Of a stretch of 7,242 nt of DNA, positions 6,418 to 7,242 are shown piece after piece (the stretch's first letter is position 1; each line of letters begins with the position of its first letter). The notes under the pieces were generated by a model. It was not told the DNA's origin. It saw nothing but the letters and a program-made list of their open reading frames with translations, and did not search any database. The stretch lies in contig CAJBXX010000005.1 of assembly GCA_903959715.1 (NCBI GenBank), positions 1 through 7,242 on the forward strand, read 5' to 3'. The position numbers and the translations under genes are program-made. The DNA comes from an uncultured Alphaproteobacteria bacterium. GTDB lineage: Bacteria > Pseudomonadota > Alphaproteobacteria > Rickettsiales > UBA1997.

Positions 6418-6492
6418 TGGTGCTATCAAGTGGAATCGAACCACCGACCTCTTCATTACCAATGAAGTGCTCTACCCCTGAGCTATGATAGC
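6418..6492 (-). tRNA. tRNA-Thr (anticodon GGT)
   Basis: Read on the minus strand, this folds as a complete cloverleaf. The acceptor arms are GCTATCA and TGATAGC, with discriminator A and a genomically encoded CCA (6418-6420). The D stem is GCTC/GAGC and the anticodon stem CTTCA/TGAAG with loop TTGGTAA. The T arm is GGTGG-TTCGATT-CCACT with one G:T pair. The anticodon GGT decodes ACC and ACT threonine codons. The gene lies 49 bases downstream of the fusA stop on the same strand, so it may be transcribed by readthrough from the EF-G operon. Confidence 0.96.
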
Positions 6493-6509
6493 CTAAGTCG
6501 TGAATCTTA

Positions 6510-6532
6510 CCTCGTAATTTAAAATTACGAGG
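6510..6532 (-). repeat. perfect inverted repeat between fusA and tRNA-Thr
   Basis: CCTCGTAATTT (6510-6520) and AAATTACGAGG (6522-6532) are exact reverse complements with one base between them, so the transcript would form a strong hairpin starting about 9 bases after the fusA stop. No T run follows on either strand, so it is not a classic intrinsic terminator. It could protect the 3' end of the fusA mRNA, attenuate readthrough, or mark the cut point for release of the tRNA precursor. Confidence 0.6.
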
Positions 6533-6541
6533 CAGATAATA

Positions 6542-7242
6542 TTAAGATTTTTTAGCTTTGATTTCGTCAGCAACATGCGACGGCACTGGTTCGTAAGAAT
6601 CGAATTCCATGCTATAGCTAGCACGACCTTGAGATAAAGATCTTAAGCCGTTAACATATCCAAACATTGATGCCAAAGGCACTTTAGCGGTGATTACTTG
6701 AGCCACATCGCGACCTTCAACATTTTGAATTTGTCCACGACGCGAGTTGATGTCGCCAATTACATCGCCCATATAATCTTCGGGAGTGACAACTTCAACT
6801 TTCATGATTGGTTCAAGGATAATCGGACCAGCTTTTTCCATAGCTTCGCGGAAAGAAGAGCGAGCGGCAATTTCGAAAGCCAAAACACTTGAATCGACAT
6901 CGTGATAAGCGCCGTCAATTAAGCGTGCCTTCAAACGCACTACGGGGTAGCCAGCCAAAATGCCGGTTTCTTTAGCTAAGGTGAGGCCTTTTTCGACGCC
7001 AGGAATATATTCTTTAGGAACGCGACCGCCAACGATTTCGCTTTCAAAAATAAAATTTTCTTTGGAATCTGCCGGTAATGGTTCATAAATAATTTTTACT
7101 TTAGCGAATTGACCCGCACCGCCCGATTGTTTTTTGTGAGTATAATCAGATTCATATTTTTTAGTTATGGCTTCGCGATAAGCAACTTTTGGTTGACCAA
7201 TGTTGGCTTCAACTTTGAATTCGCGTTTCATGCGATCAACGA
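6542..7242 (-). CDS. fusA: elongation factor G, C-terminal part
   Basis: GTPase that drives ribosome translocation and, with ribosome recycling factor, recycling. Only the last third is in the window; the frame stays open through the right edge (VDR precedes MKREF), so the internal Met at 7229-7231 is not a start. The visible part covers domain IV and domain [40 protein letters not shown], the [15 protein letters not shown] loop, VKAR-like [16 protein letters not shown], then [11 protein letters not shown] and [21 protein letters not shown] before the usual YEPVP ending. It closes with EIKAKKS and TAA at 6542-6544. The codon use is richer in GC than the neighbours, as expected for a highly expressed gene. 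The next gene downstream is tRNA-Thr rather than tuf. Confidence 0.97.
   Translation of the reverse strand, partial: VDRMKREFKVEANIGQPKVAYREAITKKYESDYTHKKQSGGAGQFAKVKIIYEPLPADSKENFIFESEIVGGRVPKEYIPGVEKGLTLAKETGILAGYPVVRLKARLIDGAYHDVDSSVLAFEIAARSSFREAMEKAGPIILEPIMKVEVVTPEDYMGDVIGDINSRRGQIQNVEGRDVAQVITAKVPLASMFGYVNGLRSLSQGRASYSMEFDSYEPVPSHVADEIKAKKS

Noticed and set aside
1..7242. CRISPR array, transposase or integrase
   Set aside because: No regularly spaced repeats and no recombinase or transposase motifs were seen in any frame.

Overview
The window (7,242 bp, strongly AT-rich by eye) looks like the chromosome of a low-GC Gram-negative bacterium. I favour an alphaproteobacterium, possibly of a reduced or host-associated lineage. 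That rests on the style of the MurC, EF-G and endonuclease III proteins and the AT-rich codon use; it is inference without a search. No Shine-Dalgarno site is obvious in front of most genes.

Region 1 (1-2376) holds a type II restriction-modification system on the minus strand. A complete C5-cytosine methyltransferase gene (2291 to 1203) is followed, with a 4-base ATGA overlap, by a gene for a PD-(D/E)xK-type protein (1206 to 151) that is most likely the cognate restriction endonuclease. To its left lies a 95-base GC-richer patch (38-132) bounded by 9-base inverted repeats. It may be the remnant of a gene end or a small repeat or RNA element.

Region 2 (2377-4951) is housekeeping. nth (endonuclease III) is on the minus strand and is divergent from murC (peptidoglycan synthesis), which is followed one base later by a GNAT acetyltransferase gene.

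Region 3 (4952-6417) is a second accessory patch on the plus strand. A good sigma-70-type promoter leads into a two-gene operon: a Panacea/SocA-like (DUF4065) protein and, 12 bases later, a four-helix membrane protein. Panacea proteins are known promiscuous antitoxins, so this pair is the best candidate for a poorly described system: a membrane-acting toxin with a Panacea antitoxin, possibly for phage defence. A 14-base palindrome covers the start codon of the first gene and could be an operator.

Region 4 (6418-7242), on the minus strand, holds tRNA-Thr(GGT) with an encoded CCA and the 3' part of fusA (EF-G), which runs off the right edge. A perfect 11+1+11 inverted repeat lies between them. 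No tuf gene follows fusA directly.

Overall, core genes alternate with two small defence-type cassettes (a restriction-modification pair and a putative Panacea toxin-antitoxin pair) within about 6 kb.
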